DNA of 33,233 nt, from assembly GCF_902762735.1 (NCBI RefSeq), contig NZ_CACWPP010000030.1, positions 1 through 33,233 of the forward strand, read 5' to 3'. The stretch is from an uncultured Ruminococcus sp. Lineage in GTDB: Bacteria; Bacillota; Clostridia; Oscillospirales; Ruminococcaceae. Below the pieces are notes generated by a model. The model worked only from the letters and a program-made list of their open reading frames with translations. It did no database searches and was not told the origin of the DNA. Position 1 is the stretch's first letter. Every line of letters starts with the position of its first letter. The position numbers and the translations under genes are program-made. Below, piece by piece: positions 7,880 to 16,126 of the stretch.

Positions 7880-8458
7880 TTATTTGTCTGACTTCATCAG
7901 CCCTGCGCCTGCATTCCATGCCTGACCGACCTTATCGCCAACTGCGAAATAACCGCTTCGGTACTGGTCGAAGATAAGCGCGTTGACTTTTTCGGGGAGT
8001 ATCTTGTCTTTGTCGCCCACGACGTTCTCATCTGCGCTGACATTGACTATCCTGCCGACTATGGCGTGCATGTTGGGGGTGTTTATCTCCTCTGCAAGTT
8101 CACATTCTATGGTGACGGGGTACTCGGTGATGATGGGAGCATCAACGAACTCGCTCTTCTGTGCGTGACAGCCCGAACGTTCAAATTTATCGGGCATCTT
8201 ATTGCCTGTGGCTATGCCGAAGAAGTCTGCTGTTTCCATATTGGGGACATTTGCGATGTTAACGGTGAACGCTTTTGTTTCCATGATGTTCTTAGTGGTC
8301 TTATGGTCGGCATCAATAAAGAGCGCTATCTTGTCGCTGTCGCATATCTGTGCCCATGCCGCATTCATCGCGCAAATACTGCCGTCAGCGCCGTATGCCG
8401 CGACTATCACGACAGGCATCGGGAAAAGTGCGGGCTGAACGCCTAAATTCTTTCTCAT
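7880..8458 (-). CDS. Flavin reductase-like / flavoredoxin-family protein
   Basis: 192 aa from the ATG at 8458, chosen because GGAGG stands 8 nt upstream. The frame stays open 25 codons further up but crosses the promoter. The sequence has the FMN-binding split-barrel pattern: MPVVIVAAYGADG at the start, NAAWAQICD, a TTKNIMETKAFTVNI stretch and a C-terminal GYFAVGDKVGQAW. Family members bind FMN and reduce flavins or pass electrons to acceptors in the cytoplasm. The substrate cannot be told. It is a single gene with its own promoter and terminator. Confidence 0.8.
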   Translation of the reverse strand: MRKNLGVQPALFPMPVVIVAAYGADGSICAMNAAWAQICDSDKIALFIDADHKTTKNIMETKAFTVNIANVPNMETADFFGIATGNKMPDKFERSGCHAQKSEFVDAPIITEYPVTIECELAEEINTPNMHAIVGRIVNVSADENVVGDKDKILPEKVNALIFDQYRSGYFAVGDKVGQAWNAGAGLMKSDK

Positions 8459-8521
8459 GTGGTATACCTCCGTTCGTGGTTTGTTTGACGAGCCTCTGCT
8501 TTTATTCGGGCTCACAATTAT

Positions 8522-8549
8522 ATTATAGCACATTTTAGCGAAATGTCAA
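8522..8549 (-). promoter_or_regulatory. Promoter of the flavin reductase-like gene
   Basis: Minus strand TTGACA (8549-8544), 16-nt spacer, TATAAT (8527-8522) with TGC in the extended -10 position. Transcription would start near 8515. Confidence 0.8.
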
Positions 8550-8554
8550 ATCCC

Positions 8555-8596
8555 GAAACACCATTCGCCCGCACGGCATATCAATTTGTTGTATGT
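8555..8596 (+). repeat. 42-bp direct repeat, copy A
   Basis: Begins GAAACACCATTCGCCCGCAC and ends TTTGTTGTATGT. It repeats at 8870-8911 with two mismatches. It directly abuts the dispersed element at 8597. Confidence 0.85.
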
Positions 8597-8681
8597 CTCC
8601 CAATTTTGATGTGTATTGCTGATGATACAAAATGGCTGTTCTTTCGTATTGTTCCCCCGCCTTCGGCGGGGGAACAATACG
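8597..8681 (+). repeat. Dispersed intergenic element with 17-bp perfect hairpin
   Basis: Positions 8597-8661 match the reverse complement of 9587-9651 with one mismatch in 65. The end of the unit folds into a perfect 17-bp hairpin (8645-8661 with 8665-8681, TTC loop) with a CCCCCGCC/GGCGGGGG core. The same core occurs at 99-127. This resembles a REP/MITE-type non-coding repeat. An open frame on the minus strand across 8535-8909 is made of this repeat and is not called. Confidence 0.8.
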
Positions 8682-8869
8682 CAACCAAATTGGGATTTGC
8701 ATGTTGATGCCTAAAAGTTGGGAGCAAGCTCCCATCATGTCCAAACAATGCATTTCGCACACCGATCGAACGGAACTTTTTCGCGGGAAAACGAATTTAT
8801 TCCTGCAAAACGGCATGCGCATGCCGACACATTCGCATTCGTCCCCGCCATGCATTTTTATGCGTGACT
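8682..8869. other. Intergenic filler between repeats
   Basis: Non-coding. It contains a GGGAGC-AA-GCTCCC hairpin near 8719-8732 and the palindromic stretch CGGCATGCGCATGCCG near 8810-8825. No ribosome site or credible gene is seen. It probably belongs to the same repeat complex. Confidence 0.4.
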
Positions 8870-8911
8870 GAAACACCATTCGCCCGCACGGCAAATCAAT
8901 TTGTTGCATGT
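8870..8911 (+). repeat. 42-bp direct repeat, copy B
   Basis: Second copy of 8555-8596, 315 bp downstream, ending TTTGTTGCATGT. The two copies bracket the hairpin element at 8597-8681, as would follow from duplication or insertion. Confidence 0.85.
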
Positions 8912-8969
8912 TGATGACCCGCCGGGAGAGGTCAAGCCCCTCGCCCTGCCGCGCTGAATTAACATCGGC

Positions 8970-9004
8970 TTGACATCGGGCTGTGAGAATGCTATAATAT
9001 TCTC
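8970..9004 (+). promoter_or_regulatory. cdd promoter with overlapping dyad
   Basis: TTGACA (8970-8975), 17-nt spacer, TATAAT (8993-8998), extended -10 TGC: a full consensus promoter. A GAGAAT/ATTCTC inverted repeat (8985-8990, 8999-9004) embraces the -10 and could be an operator. Confidence 0.85.
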
Positions 9005-9021
9005 AAAAAGGAGGTAATGCC

Positions 9022-9402
9022 ATGACAAATGATGAACTTCTGAGAGAAGCCGAAAAAGCGGCTGAAAATTCGTACTGCAAGTACTCTCATTTCAGGGTGG
9101 GAGCGGCTCTGCTTTGTGCGGACGGTTCTGTTTTTCGCGGTTGCAATATTGAGAACAGCTCATATTCGCTTGCCAACTGTGCCGAGCGCACAGCCATATT
9201 CAAGGCGGTATCTGAGGGCGTGAGGGAGTTTTCTGCCATAGCGATAGCGGGCGGCAGTGACGGAGACCTGTCTGCACCCTGTTACCCCTGCGGCGCATGC
9301 CTGCAAGTGATGAGCGAGTTCTGCGGAGGAGAATTCAGGATAATACTCACCGACGGCGAGCATACCTTAGATGAACTGATGCCCAAAAGATTCAGGCTGT
9401 GA
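9022..9402 (+). CDS. cdd: Cytidine deaminase
   Basis: 126 aa, the size of the tetrameric zinc-dependent class. It deaminates cytidine and deoxycytidine to uridine forms in pyrimidine salvage. Zinc ligands C53 (in CAE, with E55 as proton shuttle), C87 and C90 (in PCYPC) are all present, as is the SxFxVGAAL substrate stretch near residues 22-31. GGAGG lies 7 nt before the ATG. It is monocistronic, with its own promoter and terminator, and sits between inverted copies of a dispersed repeat. Confidence 0.95.
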   Translation: MTNDELLREAEKAAENSYCKYSHFRVGAALLCADGSVFRGCNIENSSYSLANCAERTAIFKAVSEGVREFSAIAIAGGSDGDLSAPCYPCGACLQVMSEFCGGEFRIILTDGEHTLDELMPKRFRL

Positions 9403-9463
9403 CAAAGAGGACACGGTCAGGATGGGGATATGCCCGCTGAAAGGCAGTCATAAAGACAAATAA

Positions 9464-9496
9464 AAAGTGAGCGCCCCTCGCGGGAACGCTCACTTT
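9464..9496 (+). terminator. Bidirectional terminator after cdd
   Basis: A 10-bp stem (9464-9473 with 9487-9496) with a 13-nt loop follows cdd. The plus-strand tail AATTATTATG is moderately T-rich. On the minus strand it is followed by a run of five T, so it can also end transcripts from the diguanylate cyclase gene. Confidence 0.7.
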
Positions 9497-9559
9497 AATT
9501 ATTATGACTATCCCTTTAGCACACCACTGCAAAATACCTTTATCAGTGAGGAAAAACTG

Positions 9560-9651
9560 AGTTGATGTTATCTTTCTCCCGCCTGCGGCGGGGGAACAAT
9601 ACGAAAGAACAGCCATTTTGTATCATCAGTAATACACATCAAAATTGGGAG
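9560..9651 (-). repeat. Dispersed intergenic element, inverted copy
   Basis: Positions 9587-9651 are the reverse complement of 8597-8661 with 64 of 65 bases equal. The other end (9560-9575) carries the AAAGATAACATCAACT tail (read on the minus strand) shared with the copy at 123-138. It lies just after the diguanylate cyclase stop. Confidence 0.8.
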
Positions 9652-9658
9652 TTAATTA

Positions 9659-11143
9659 TTATCGGTAGCCGCCGTGTATCTTCTTGAAAGCGATCTTGTT
9701 TTCGTACATGGCTTTGTCTGCGCGTTTGAAAACGAAATCCACCGTCTTGTCATCAGCGGCACGTTCAGCCATGCCGACTGCGGCAGAATAGCGTTCATGC
9801 GGTGGCGCATCTGTGTTTGCATATGAAGCATCGAACGCGGCTTTGAGGTCATCGGTTATCTTCCTGCGCTCGGCATAGTCAGAGCCTTGCAGTATCGCCA
9901 CGAACTCGTCACCGCCTATCCTGAACACAGGCGAATGCTTGTAGGCGTTGCAGACCATATGGCAGCACCCGCGAATATAGGCATCTCCCGCCTTATGACC
10001 GTATTCATCGTTTATCTGTTTGAGGTTGTTCATATCCACCATGACTATTGCGAAATCCGCACTATCATCGGCGGACAGCTTGTCTATCTCTTCGGTTTTC
10101 CTGATATACGCCGCCTTATTGCCAACGCCTGTCAGTGCGTCCTTGAAAGATTCTATGCTCAACTTGCCTATCTGTTTGTCCTTAGCCTTTATATCAGCCA
10201 GAGCTTTCAGCTTATCCTCTTGCAGGGTGTAAAGTTCGTTCAGGTGGTCGATGGTGTTTATCTGCATGGTGCGTATGCCCTGATAGATCTCGTTTATCTC
10301 GTCATGGCTTTTGATCTCCATGTCAATGACACAAGCCTTGTCATAGTCAGCCCCCACCGTCGGTCTGAACTTCTTCATCTCGACTGTCATCGCATCCAGC
10401 GGCTTGACAACTACCCTGTTTATGAAGAACATCGCGCCGCTCAGCACGATAACGGTGAATATGAACGCACCTATAAACAGGTAGGCGAGCAGTGTGTGAC
10501 GTTCTTTCATAACATCATCCATGCCCACATCACAGCCGACAATGCAGACACAATCACCGTCAGAGTTGTACACAGGCTTGAAATCAGAGCAGAGCCAGCC
10601 CCAGTCACCGTGAGATATGGTAGGTTCGGGCAGAGCGGCAATATCTTTGCCGCGCAGTTCTGCTTCACGCTTTTCATAGTAGCCTGTCACGTATATCTCG
10701 CTGGTGGAATCGTCCACCAGATACATGTCATATTCAGAATCTTTGCTGCCGTGTGCAACTATGTATAGATATTTGACCTCCTGCATATTTTCGAGATACA
10801 AGTCTATCTGCGCCTGAGTTGCCTTGTACCTGTCCCAGAGACCCTTTTCGCGCAGACGATCTTCAATGGGCTGTTCGTCCTCATCTTCCTCTGCCTGTTC
10901 GCGTATCTGCTGGTAGTCATCAGATCCTGCGAACTCTTTCAGTTCCGCAAGAAAGTCACCGTCCACCATAGAAGCGAAATTGCGGGCGTTGTCAGAAGTT
11001 ACTTTTTTGTAGAAATTGTCTATCTGGTTCGCACTTGTGATAAAAGCTATCACCGAAGTGCCGAAAGCCACCACCAGCACAGTGATGATGACGAAGATAT
11101 ACATTTTATTTTTTATGGAAAAGCGTTTATTCTTGCCGGTCAT
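9659..11143 (-). CDS. Membrane-bound diguanylate cyclase (GGDEF)
   Basis: 494 aa. TM1 about residues 13-36, an extracytoplasmic sensor region of about 180 residues with a very acidic stretch (EEDEDEQ), TM2 about 220-243, a HAMP-like linker and short coiled coil, then a GGDEF domain. GGDEF is intact at 410-414, so c-di-GMP synthesis from two GTP is expected. The inhibitory RxxD site is missing at the position five residues before GGDEF, suggesting no product inhibition there. The sensor region resembles Cache-type domains, but the ligand is unknown. AGGAGG lies 8 nt before the ATG. Confidence 0.9.
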   Translation of the reverse strand: MTGKNKRFSIKNKMYIFVIITVLVVAFGTSVIAFITSANQIDNFYKKVTSDNARNFASMVDGDFLAELKEFAGSDDYQQIREQAEEDEDEQPIEDRLREKGLWDRYKATQAQIDLYLENMQEVKYLYIVAHGSKDSEYDMYLVDDSTSEIYVTGYYEKREAELRGKDIAALPEPTISHGDWGWLCSDFKPVYNSDGDCVCIVGCDVGMDDVMKERHTLLAYLFIGAFIFTVIVLSGAMFFINRVVVKPLDAMTVEMKKFRPTVGADYDKACVIDMEIKSHDEINEIYQGIRTMQINTIDHLNELYTLQEDKLKALADIKAKDKQIGKLSIESFKDALTGVGNKAAYIRKTEEIDKLSADDSADFAIVMVDMNNLKQINDEYGHKAGDAYIRGCCHMVCNAYKHSPVFRIGGDEFVAILQGSDYAERRKITDDLKAAFDASYANTDAPPHERYSAAVGMAERAADDKTVDFVFKRADKAMYENKIAFKKIHGGYR

Positions 11144-11172
11144 ACTTACCCTCCTGACAGTTATACATAGCT

Positions 11173-11201
11173 ATTTTACCATACAGGCTGAATTTCGTCA
11201 A
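11173..11201 (-). promoter_or_regulatory. Promoter of the diguanylate cyclase gene
   Basis: Minus strand TTGACG (11201-11196), 17-nt spacer, TAAAAT (11178-11173). The transcript would begin near 11166, giving a leader of about 23 nt. Confidence 0.7.
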
Positions 11202-11348
11202 GAAATAATATGAACTTTTGCTGATAAACTTATTCCTGCAAAAAAGCCTATAAACAAATGCAGAATATGAATGCAGTGCAGGGGATATGCCAAAAAAGTC
11301 GGGGACAGGCTGAAATGCAGTGCTGTGACGGCTATTCACAGAAATCTG

Positions 11349-11377
11349 TTGAAATTTTGTGCGCATTATGATATAAT
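11349..11377 (+). promoter_or_regulatory. Promoter of the cysteine desulfurase gene
   Basis: TTGAAA (11349-11354), 17-nt spacer, TATAAT (11372-11377) with TGA in the extended -10 position. The predicted start near 11384 is too close to the TTG at 11395 to allow a ribosome site, which favours the start at 11428. Confidence 0.75.
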
Positions 11378-11427
11378 ATAAGTTATGTTAAATTTTGCCC
11401 GACAGGGCTATGAAAGGACTGTCTGTT

Positions 11428-12555
11428 TTGATATATCTCGATAATGCCGCTACGACTAAGCCCTGTGATGCCGCGATACAGGGCGTTCTGAAAGGGCTGG
11501 AGGTGTTCGGAAATCCGTCCAGCCTGCACAGGTGCGGCGTTGATGCTGAATTGCTCGTGACTGATGCACGCCACGCTGTTGCGGAAAGTCTTGGCTGTGC
11601 CGATGAGGAGATATTCTTCACATCGGGTGCAACGGAGAGCAGCAATACCGCTGTTTTCGGGGCTTACAAGTCACAGGGCAAGCGTAAGCACCGTGTTGTC
11701 ACAACCACGATAGAACACCCCGCCACCGCCCGTCCGATAGATGAGCTGGAGCGGCTCGGCTGTGAAGTGGTGCGCATATCGCCCGATGACAGCGGCAACA
11801 TATCCGCTGAAAGCCTGATAAATGCCGTAAATGAGGACACTTTTCTGGTCAGTGCCATGCTGGTCAACAATGAGACAGGCGCGATACTGCCCATAAGCAA
11901 GGCGTTTTCGGCGATACACAGGCGCTTCCCGAAAGTTATCACTCACTGCGACTGTGTGCAGGGCTACATGAAACTGCCTGTAAAGGTCAAGACCTTGTCA
12001 GCAGACCTCATCTCGCTGAGCGCTCACAAGATACACGGTCCTAAAGGGATAGGCGGGCTGTATGTGCGCAAGGGACTGCACATTCCCGCGCTGATGCTGG
12101 GGGGCGGTCAGGAGAAAAATATGCGTTCGGGGACGGAATCCGTGCCGCTGATATGCGGTTTCGGCGCGGCAGTCAGGGCGCTTTCGGGCGACATAGAGGC
12201 GCGGCTTGAAAGGGTGCGCGGTCTTGAACGGCATCTGGCAGAGAAATGTGCTGAAAATGGTGGAGTTACGCTCAATTATGCGGGCGAGAAGTCGCCTTAT
12301 GTCAACAGCATATCGGTGAACGGGCTGAAATCAGAGGTGCTGCTGCACTATCTGGAAAAGAAAGACATTTATGTGTCCAGCGGCTCGGCATGTTCAAAGG
12401 GGAAGAAGAGCGGTGTGCTGGCAGAGTTCAGGATACCTGTACAGAATATGGATACCACACTGCGCATCAGCTTTTCGGCAGAAAGTACGGAAAGTGACAT
12501 AGATGCACTGTTCGCGGGAATAGAGCTGGCACAGGAAGAGCTGGCTCATATCTGA
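11428..12555 (+). CDS. Cysteine desulfurase (NifS/IscS-like)
   Basis: 375 aa from a TTG at 11428, which gives the usual family start (IYLDNAATTKP) and has AAAGGA 9 nt upstream. An in-frame ATG at 11410 lacks a well-spaced site and is the alternative. This fold-type I PLP enzyme moves sulfur from cysteine onto its own cysteine as persulfide. The PLP lysine is K201 (SAHKIHG) and the persulfide cysteine is C322 in GSACSKG, in the short loop typical of NifS-like enzymes. The neighbour thiI suggests that it feeds sulfur to ThiI for tRNA 4-thiouridine, like the dedicated desulfurase beside thiI in Bacillus. Confidence 0.92.
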   Translation: MIYLDNAATTKPCDAAIQGVLKGLEVFGNPSSLHRCGVDAELLVTDARHAVAESLGCADEEIFFTSGATESSNTAVFGAYKSQGKRKHRVVTTTIEHPATARPIDELERLGCEVVRISPDDSGNISAESLINAVNEDTFLVSAMLVNNETGAILPISKAFSAIHRRFPKVITHCDCVQGYMKLPVKVKTLSADLISLSAHKIHGPKGIGGLYVRKGLHIPALMLGGGQEKNMRSGTESVPLICGFGAAVRALSGDIEARLERVRGLERHLAEKCAENGGVTLNYAGEKSPYVNSISVNGLKSEVLLHYLEKKDIYVSSGSACSKGKKSGVLAEFRIPVQNMDTTLRISFSAESTESDIDALFAGIELAQEELAHI

Positions 12556-12581
12556 CAGGAACAGACGTTTTATACTATAAT
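12552..12581 (+). promoter_or_regulatory. Possible promoter for thiI
   Basis: CTGACA (12552-12557), 18-nt spacer, TATAAT (12576-12581). It overlaps the end of the desulfurase gene and would give thiI a leader of about 215 nt. That leader (12590-12800) has small hairpins, e.g. TCCCG/CGGGA near 12697-12711 before a run of seven A, but no known riboswitch core was seen. Confidence 0.45.
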
Positions 12582-12806
12582 TATATAAGGGGGAGCTTTC
12601 GGTCGGAGCAGATTGCCCGAAAAGCACTCCAAAAGTGTGCGGCTGTCGGCTTGAGTTTACTGTTTGAACGGCATTCTCTTGTGACAGCAAGACATGTCCC
12701 GATATGCGGGAATAAAAAAAGTTCAGTGAAACTGAATTTGACGCGGGCAAAAATAATCGGTGAAAGATACCAAAAACGACAAATTTTTCATAAAGGAGCA
12801 GTTATA

Positions 12807-13985
12807 ATGAAGGAAATAATACTTTGCAAGTACGGCGAGATCGCGCTGAAAGGTCTTAATAAAAGCACTTTCGAGAGCATGATGATAAAGACCATCAGGC
12901 GCAGGCTGGCAAGTGCGGGCGAGTTCAGAATAACTAAATCACAGTCTACCCTTTACGTGGAACCGCTGGGCGATGCACCCGATGTTGATGAGTTTGAGAG
13001 CAGACTGTCAAAGATCTTCGGCATAGTCAAGCTGTGCAGAAGCGGGGCGGTCGAGAAGGATATAAAAGCCATATGCGAAAAAGCTCCCGAATATCTGGCA
13101 GATGTGCTGGAGGGTGCAAGGACTTTCAAGGTGAACGCAAGGCGCTCGGACAAGAAATTCCCCCTGAAATCGCCCGAGATATGCGCTGAACTGGGCGGTG
13201 CGATACTGGAAAAGTTCCCGCACCTGGAGGTAGATGTGCATGAACCGCAGGTGACTGTCACAGTTGAGGTGCGCGAGGACTATGCGTTCATACATTCCGA
13301 CCCCGTTGACGGCGCGGGCGGCATACCTGTCGGTTCAAGCGGACATGCCATGCTGCTGCTTTCGGGCGGCATCGACTCGCCTGTGGCAGGCTATATGATG
13401 GCAAGGCGCGGCGCAGTGGTGGAGGCGATACACTTTGAAGCACCGCCCTACACCTCCGACAGGGCGAGAATGAAGGTGGAAAAGCTGGCTGAACTGATGA
13501 CCGCATACTGCGGCGATGTGAAGTTCTTCTGCGTGCCTTTCACCGAGATACAGCTAAAGCTGAAAGCCAACTGCCCCGAAGAACTGTTCACCATACTCAT
13601 GCGCCGCCTGATGATGGAGATAGCACAGCGCATCTGCGAAAAAGAGGACGATATACAGGCGCTGATAACAGGCGAAAGTCTGGGTCAGGTCGCAAGCCAG
13701 ACCATGTATGCGATGGTCTGCACAGATGCCGCATGCCGCATGCCCGTTTTCAGACCATGCGTGGGTCTGGACAAGGCGGAGATAATCGAGATCGCCCGCA
13801 AAATAGGCACTTTTGAGACTTCCATACTGCCTTATGAGGACTGCTGTACGGTATTCACGCCAAAGCATCCCAAGACTCGTCCCAGCCTTGCAGAGGTGGA
13901 AAAGGCGCAGGCAGGGTTCGACTTTGAGCCGTACATTCAGAAGGCGGTAGAAGGCACGACTGTAAGGCTGATAAAGCATATCTGA
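12807..13985 (+). CDS. thiI: tRNA 4-thiouridine synthase ThiI
   Basis: 392 aa. The ATG at 12807 has AAAGGAG about 8 nt upstream and gives the standard start MKEIILCKYGEIALKG. The frame is open further up but non-coding. Order: N-terminal ferredoxin-like domain (1-60), THUMP (about 60-165), then a PP-loop ATP pyrophosphatase with SGGIDS at 186-191. ThiI activates U8 of tRNA with ATP and inserts sulfur. The C-terminal rhodanese domain of the Escherichia coli protein is absent, as in Bacillus, so persulfide transfer must run without it. It acts with the upstream cysteine desulfurase. Confidence 0.95.
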   Translation: MKEIILCKYGEIALKGLNKSTFESMMIKTIRRRLASAGEFRITKSQSTLYVEPLGDAPDVDEFESRLSKIFGIVKLCRSGAVEKDIKAICEKAPEYLADVLEGARTFKVNARRSDKKFPLKSPEICAELGGAILEKFPHLEVDVHEPQVTVTVEVREDYAFIHSDPVDGAGGIPVGSSGHAMLLLSGGIDSPVAGYMMARRGAVVEAIHFEAPPYTSDRARMKVEKLAELMTAYCGDVKFFCVPFTEIQLKLKANCPEELFTILMRRLMMEIAQRICEKEDDIQALITGESLGQVASQTMYAMVCTDAACRMPVFRPCVGLDKAEIIEIARKIGTFETSILPYEDCCTVFTPKHPKTRPSLAEVEKAQAGFDFEPYIQKAVEGTTVRLIKHI

Positions 13986-14408
13986 CAAGCGCACGGCAGA
14001 CGGCTGAATGTGCAGATGACCGAGCTTGCAGGTTTCATATTTTTATATAATGTGAGCTTTGGTAAACTGTACAAAAAACATCGCAATTTGGTAAAAATGA
14101 CAAATGGTAACAAAAGTTACACAAAAGTTACACGAGCTGTTCTGTGAGCTTAGTTTGTACTTAAAAATGTACACTCCGAATGTGAAAGATGTGTGAGAAA
14201 AATGTACTTTCCCGAAAAATTCGATGTTTTAAAAGTGATTGGAGTACAAAAAAATAAACACGAAGCTGTCACATCAGCCACTGAAAAGCATGCTGAAATG
14301 CCAGAAATTACCTAAGAATATGGTTTGAACTGGTTTCGGGGTTAACAGAAAGTTCAAAAACAGCGAAAATATTTTGTGTGATGTGCTAGTAAAAGTGGGG
14401 TTTTATTG
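13986..14408. other. Long A/T-rich intergenic region with repeated short motifs
   Basis: No gene. Direct repeats: TTTGGTAAA at 14058-14066 and 14087-14095, and an 11-bp tandem (ACAAAAGTTAC) at 14110-14120 and 14121-14131. TGTAC/GTACA words recur near 14068, 14156, 14168, 14201 and 14244, two of them facing each other as TTGTACTTAAAAATGTACA. A TGAACT/AGTTCA pair lies near 14327-14357. A lone TATAAT stands near 14046-14051 without a well-spaced -35. It looks like a regulatory region for the cinA-sortase group. Confidence 0.4.
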
Positions 14409-14984
14409 ATGAAATTTGCGGAAGATAACAAAGTGGTAACAGAAACTATTGACATAATTACAAAGTGTGTAGTAAAATATATGTCAGACAATACGGTCAC
14501 TATGTCAACAGCCGAAAGCTGTACGGGCGGAATGGTCGCGGCGGCTGTCACGGCTGTCAGCGGGGCATCGGTCATGTTCAGCGGCGGCGTGTGTACCTAC
14601 ACCGAAGAGATGAAGATGAAACTGCTCGGCGTGAAAAAGGAAACGCTGGAAAAGTTCACCGTTTACTCGAAAGAGGTGGCAAGTGAGATGTCACGCGGGG
14701 CTCAGGTCATGTTCGGGACTGACTGCGCGGTGGGCATAACAGGTCTGGCAGGTCCCGGCGGCGGTACTGACGAGAAGCCTGTGGGCACAGTGTATGTGTC
14801 TGCAAGGTCGCGCGACAGGGAGATAGTCCGTGAACTGCGGCTGTATGAAGAGTATGAAAAACTTGACAGAAGAATGATACGTGAGCTGACAACGCTCAGG
14901 GCGATGCAGATGGTATGCGAGATCTGCGGGATACCGATGCCTGTACAGCAGAACGGTGCGCAGGGCGCAGTGGTGAGAGTCTGA
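14409..14984 (+). CDS. CinA C-terminal domain protein (NMN amidohydrolase, PncC-like)
   Basis: 191 aa, only the C-terminal CinA domain. It has the TAESCTGGMVA motif (about residues 33-43) and GITGLAGPGGGTDEKPVGTV further on, both diagnostic. Members hydrolyse nicotinamide mononucleotide to nicotinate mononucleotide in pyridine nucleotide recycling. The first 25 residues are an added leader compared with minimal PncC. The ATG at 14409 follows GGGG by about 10 nt, a modest site. The stop is 44 nt before the first sortase gene, so they may be co-transcribed. Confidence 0.9.
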   Translation: MKFAEDNKVVTETIDIITKCVVKYMSDNTVTMSTAESCTGGMVAAAVTAVSGASVMFSGGVCTYTEEMKMKLLGVKKETLEKFTVYSKEVASEMSRGAQVMFGTDCAVGITGLAGPGGGTDEKPVGTVYVSARSRDREIVRELRLYEEYEKLDRRMIRELTTLRAMQMVCEICGIPMPVQQNGAQGAVVRV

Positions 14985-15028
14985 TGCACGGGCGCAGGAA
15001 AGTCAGAAGTCAGGGAGTGTGACAAACT

Positions 15029-16105
15029 ATGGCGATGTCAAATGAGACAGCTAACCTCACAGAGAGGGACAGCTCGAATTTCTTTCTCAGATTTGTGAAG
15101 TATTTCATACCTTGGAAAGGCGACGGACGTTCGGAGATAATGCGCAAAGTCGTGTTCATGGCTTCGATAGTGCTTTTCTCTATGTCGATAGACCAGCTGA
15201 GCGACTATCTGGGAGCTTCGCGGGAAGAGCAGAAGTCCTACATACAGGAAGTTGTGGTGAAGTACGAGCCTAAGTTCGACAGCGAAGTGAGCTTTGATGT
15301 GAATAAGGGTGGAGATGACTATGATGCCGCAGATCCCGAAGCGGCGGGACAGAAGCTGAGCCTTCAGGACTGGGCGAAACCGCTGCTGAAACGCAACGAA
15401 GATGTGGTGGGCTGGATAAAGATACCGGGTTTTACCGATTACAGCGGCGAAGAGTACATAAATTTCCCTGTGGTGAAAGGCAAGAACAATAAAGAATATC
15501 TGTACAAAAATCTGGACGGCGAGTACTACGAATCGGGCAGTATATTTGCAGACGCTTACAGCAATATCAACGAGAACGGTCAGACCGATAACCTGACGAT
15601 ATTCGGGCATCACATGGGATATGTGGGGACGAGTTTCACGCACCTGTCAGAGTATGAGCAGGGCGTGGATTTCCTGAAAAAATATCCGATAATAGAGTTC
15701 AACAGCATATATGAGAGCGGACGCAGGTACGCGATAGTCAGCTGTTTCATAATAAATACCGAAGCAAAAGATGACGGCGGCGATGTCTGGGAATACGTGG
15801 GCTGTCGTGATTTCAATGACGACGACAATAAGTTTGAGGACTGGTATGACCAGATAACAAAGAGGTCATGGTATACGAATGATATTAAGTGTACGGCGGA
15901 AGATAAGTACATCACCCTTTCGACATGCTCAAAACTGCTGAGCGACCTGAGATGGGTGGTGATCGCGAAAAAGCTGACTGCTGATGACAACGTCGATCAC
16001 ATAATAAACTCCTACAAGGAGAGACCTGATAAGGATATATATTTTCCGAAATACTGGCGTGATCTTTACGGCAACAATAAGATCTACAAGGGCTGGGAAT
16101 ACTGA
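15029..16105 (+). CDS. Class B sortase (first of a tandem pair)
   Basis: 358 aa. A short cytoplasmic head and one N-terminal membrane anchor (about residues 39-60), then a sortase B domain: catalytic H194 or H195 in IFGHHM, C300 in TLSTCSK, and the arginine in LRWVVIAKK shortly after. Sortases cut a sorting signal and attach the protein to peptidoglycan or assemble surface polymers. Class B often serves NPQTN-like signals, but no substrate with such a signal is found in this window. The gene starts 44 nt after the cinA-like gene. GGGAG lies 11 nt before the ATG. It is clearly a paralogue of the next gene along its full length. Confidence 0.92.
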   Translation: MAMSNETANLTERDSSNFFLRFVKYFIPWKGDGRSEIMRKVVFMASIVLFSMSIDQLSDYLGASREEQKSYIQEVVVKYEPKFDSEVSFDVNKGGDDYDAADPEAAGQKLSLQDWAKPLLKRNEDVVGWIKIPGFTDYSGEEYINFPVVKGKNNKEYLYKNLDGEYYESGSIFADAYSNINENGQTDNLTIFGHHMGYVGTSFTHLSEYEQGVDFLKKYPIIEFNSIYESGRRYAIVSCFIINTEAKDDGGDVWEYVGCRDFNDDDNKFEDWYDQITKRSWYTNDIKCTAEDKYITLSTCSKLLSDLRWVVIAKKLTADDNVDHIINSYKERPDKDIYFPKYWRDLYGNNKIYKGWEY

Positions 16106-16126
16106 TTTTCGGAGAGGAAGAGTAAA

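Noticed and set aside
8535-8909. 124-codon open frame on the minus strand with repeated QQIDxPCGRMVF
   Set aside because: It is composed of the 42-bp direct repeats and the dispersed hairpin element, and has no ribosome site.
12590-12800. tRNA-like or riboswitch-like fold in the thiI leader
   Set aside because: The best anticodon-like hairpin has a 5-nt loop, no acceptor or T arm could be matched, and no TPP riboswitch core is present.
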